Source: Rhizobium sp. CC-YZS058 (GTDB lineage: Bacteria > Pseudomonadota > Alphaproteobacteria > Rhizobiales > Rhizobiaceae). From it: a DNA stretch of 64,000 nt. The notes under the pieces were generated by a model. That model searched no databases. It saw only the letters and a list, made by a program, of their open reading frames with translations, and had not been told where the DNA came from. The DNA is taken from positions 124,001 through 188,000 of the forward strand of contig NZ_JAYESJ010000003.1 of the NCBI RefSeq assembly GCF_034720595.1. The letters run 5' to 3'. How positions within the stretch are numbered: position 1 is the stretch's first letter; every line of letters begins with the position of its first letter. The position numbers were made by a program, and so were the translations under genes. Positions 63,775 through 64,000 of the stretch are shown piece by piece.

Positions 63775-64000
63775 TTATTTGCCGGCGTTCATGGCGACGC
63801 CGGCCACGATGAAGCGCTGGAAGATCAGGAACAGAAGCATGATCGGCAGACTGGCGAAGACGGCCGACGCCATCACCGAGCCAAGCCCTTCGGAAAAGGC
63901 GAAGTTGCTCTGAATGGACGCGAGACCGACCGTCACCGTGTACATGTCGGCCCGGGTGGCCGAGACGAGCGGCCAGAGAAAGTCGTTCCAGGCGAAGATG
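63775..64000 (-). CDS. CUT1 sugar ABC permease, C-terminal part (cut by window edge)
   Basis: The last 75 codons of a MalG/UgpE-like permease, ending LFLIFQRFIVAGVAMNAGK. The gene continues beyond the right edge, where a second permease would be expected. It is the inner-membrane partner of the binding protein encoded 55 bases downstream. Confidence 0.88.
   Translation of the reverse strand, partial: IFAWNDFLWPLVSATRADMYTVTVGLASIQSNFAFSEGLGSVMASAVFASLPIMLLFLIFQRFIVAGVAMNAGK

Noticed and set aside
60303..63812. Plus-strand open frame of 1169 codons
   Set aside because: It lies antisense to the GH2 and binding-protein genes, which have clear motifs and ribosome sites. Its own sequence is arginine- and glycine-rich with no domain; it is a GC-rich shadow.
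1..64000. CRISPR arrays, tRNA, rRNA and complete insertion sequences
   Set aside because: No regularly spaced repeats, cloverleaf-like sequence or transposase motifs were recognised by eye. A covariance-model tRNA scan and an IS search would settle this.
1..64000. luxS, kbaY/gatY and nagA genes that would complete textbook pathways
   Set aside because: None of the recognised proteins matches these families. They may be elsewhere in the genome.

Overview
The window looks like part of a large accessory replicon (plasmid, megaplasmid or chromid) of a Rhizobiaceae-type alphaproteobacterium. The evidence is the GC-rich alphaproteobacterial codon use, a repA-repB pair of the repABC type at 38.0-40.2 kb, a DUF1612/RHE_PE00001-type protein, a vapBC pair with an integrase, and dense packing of ABC sugar importers with their catabolic enzymes and local regulators. 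No rRNA, tRNA or CRISPR array was recognised, and repC is not in the window.

Layout. 0-2 kb (minus): nasT-nasS, a nitrate-responsive antiterminator and its sensor, probably leading into nitrate assimilation genes beyond the left edge. 2.7-4.4 kb (minus): a DUF2461 gene and a spore-photoproduct-lyase-like radical SAM gene. 4.5-5.1 kb: a chimeric ABC transporter pseudogene. 5.3-14.2 kb: a probable amino-sugar module with a DSD1-type PLP enzyme, a SIS isomerase/deaminase, a ROK regulator, a BadF-type kinase and a CUT1 ABC importer. Two copies of a TTAG-N9-CTAA palindrome sit in front of its two transcription units. 14.2-14.9 kb: a decayed FAD oxidoreductase.

15.5-24.5 kb: an autoinducer-2 uptake and processing locus. 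lsrR-lsrK-lsrG run leftward and lsrA-lsrC-lsrD-lsrB plus a class II aldolase run rightward. The aldolase gene occupies the place where lsrF might be expected. 24.7-31.9 kb: a second ROK regulator divergent from a CUT1 importer that carries a DUF5060-type glycoside hydrolase. 32-41.8 kb is the maintenance and mobility section: a headless LysR remnant, DUF1612 protein, vapB-vapC-integrase operon, 2TM protein, polyol SDR, palindromes, repA-repB without repC, and a frameshifted ketopantoate reductase.

41.9-50.1 kb (minus): an eight-gene operon (DeoR, kinase, binding protein, two permeases, SIS protein, GatZ/KbaZ-family protein, ATPase) that could take a galactosamine-like sugar to fructose-6-phosphate. 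50.2-52.5 kb: a GH4 glycosidase divergent from an AraC regulator. 52.5-59.5 kb: a polyol (altritol/galactitol/tagatose) cluster with LacI regulator, Zn dehydrogenase, SDR, binding protein, tagatose-type kinase and a second GatZ/KbaZ protein. 59.5-64 kb (minus): a GH2 glycosidase downstream of another CUT1 binding protein and a permease cut by the right edge.

Most of the window works as a set of sugar-scavenging modules. Each pairs an importer with the enzymes that send its substrate into central metabolism, and most have a local regulator. Four broken genes lie at or near module borders, which suggests assembly by repeated insertion and deletion.
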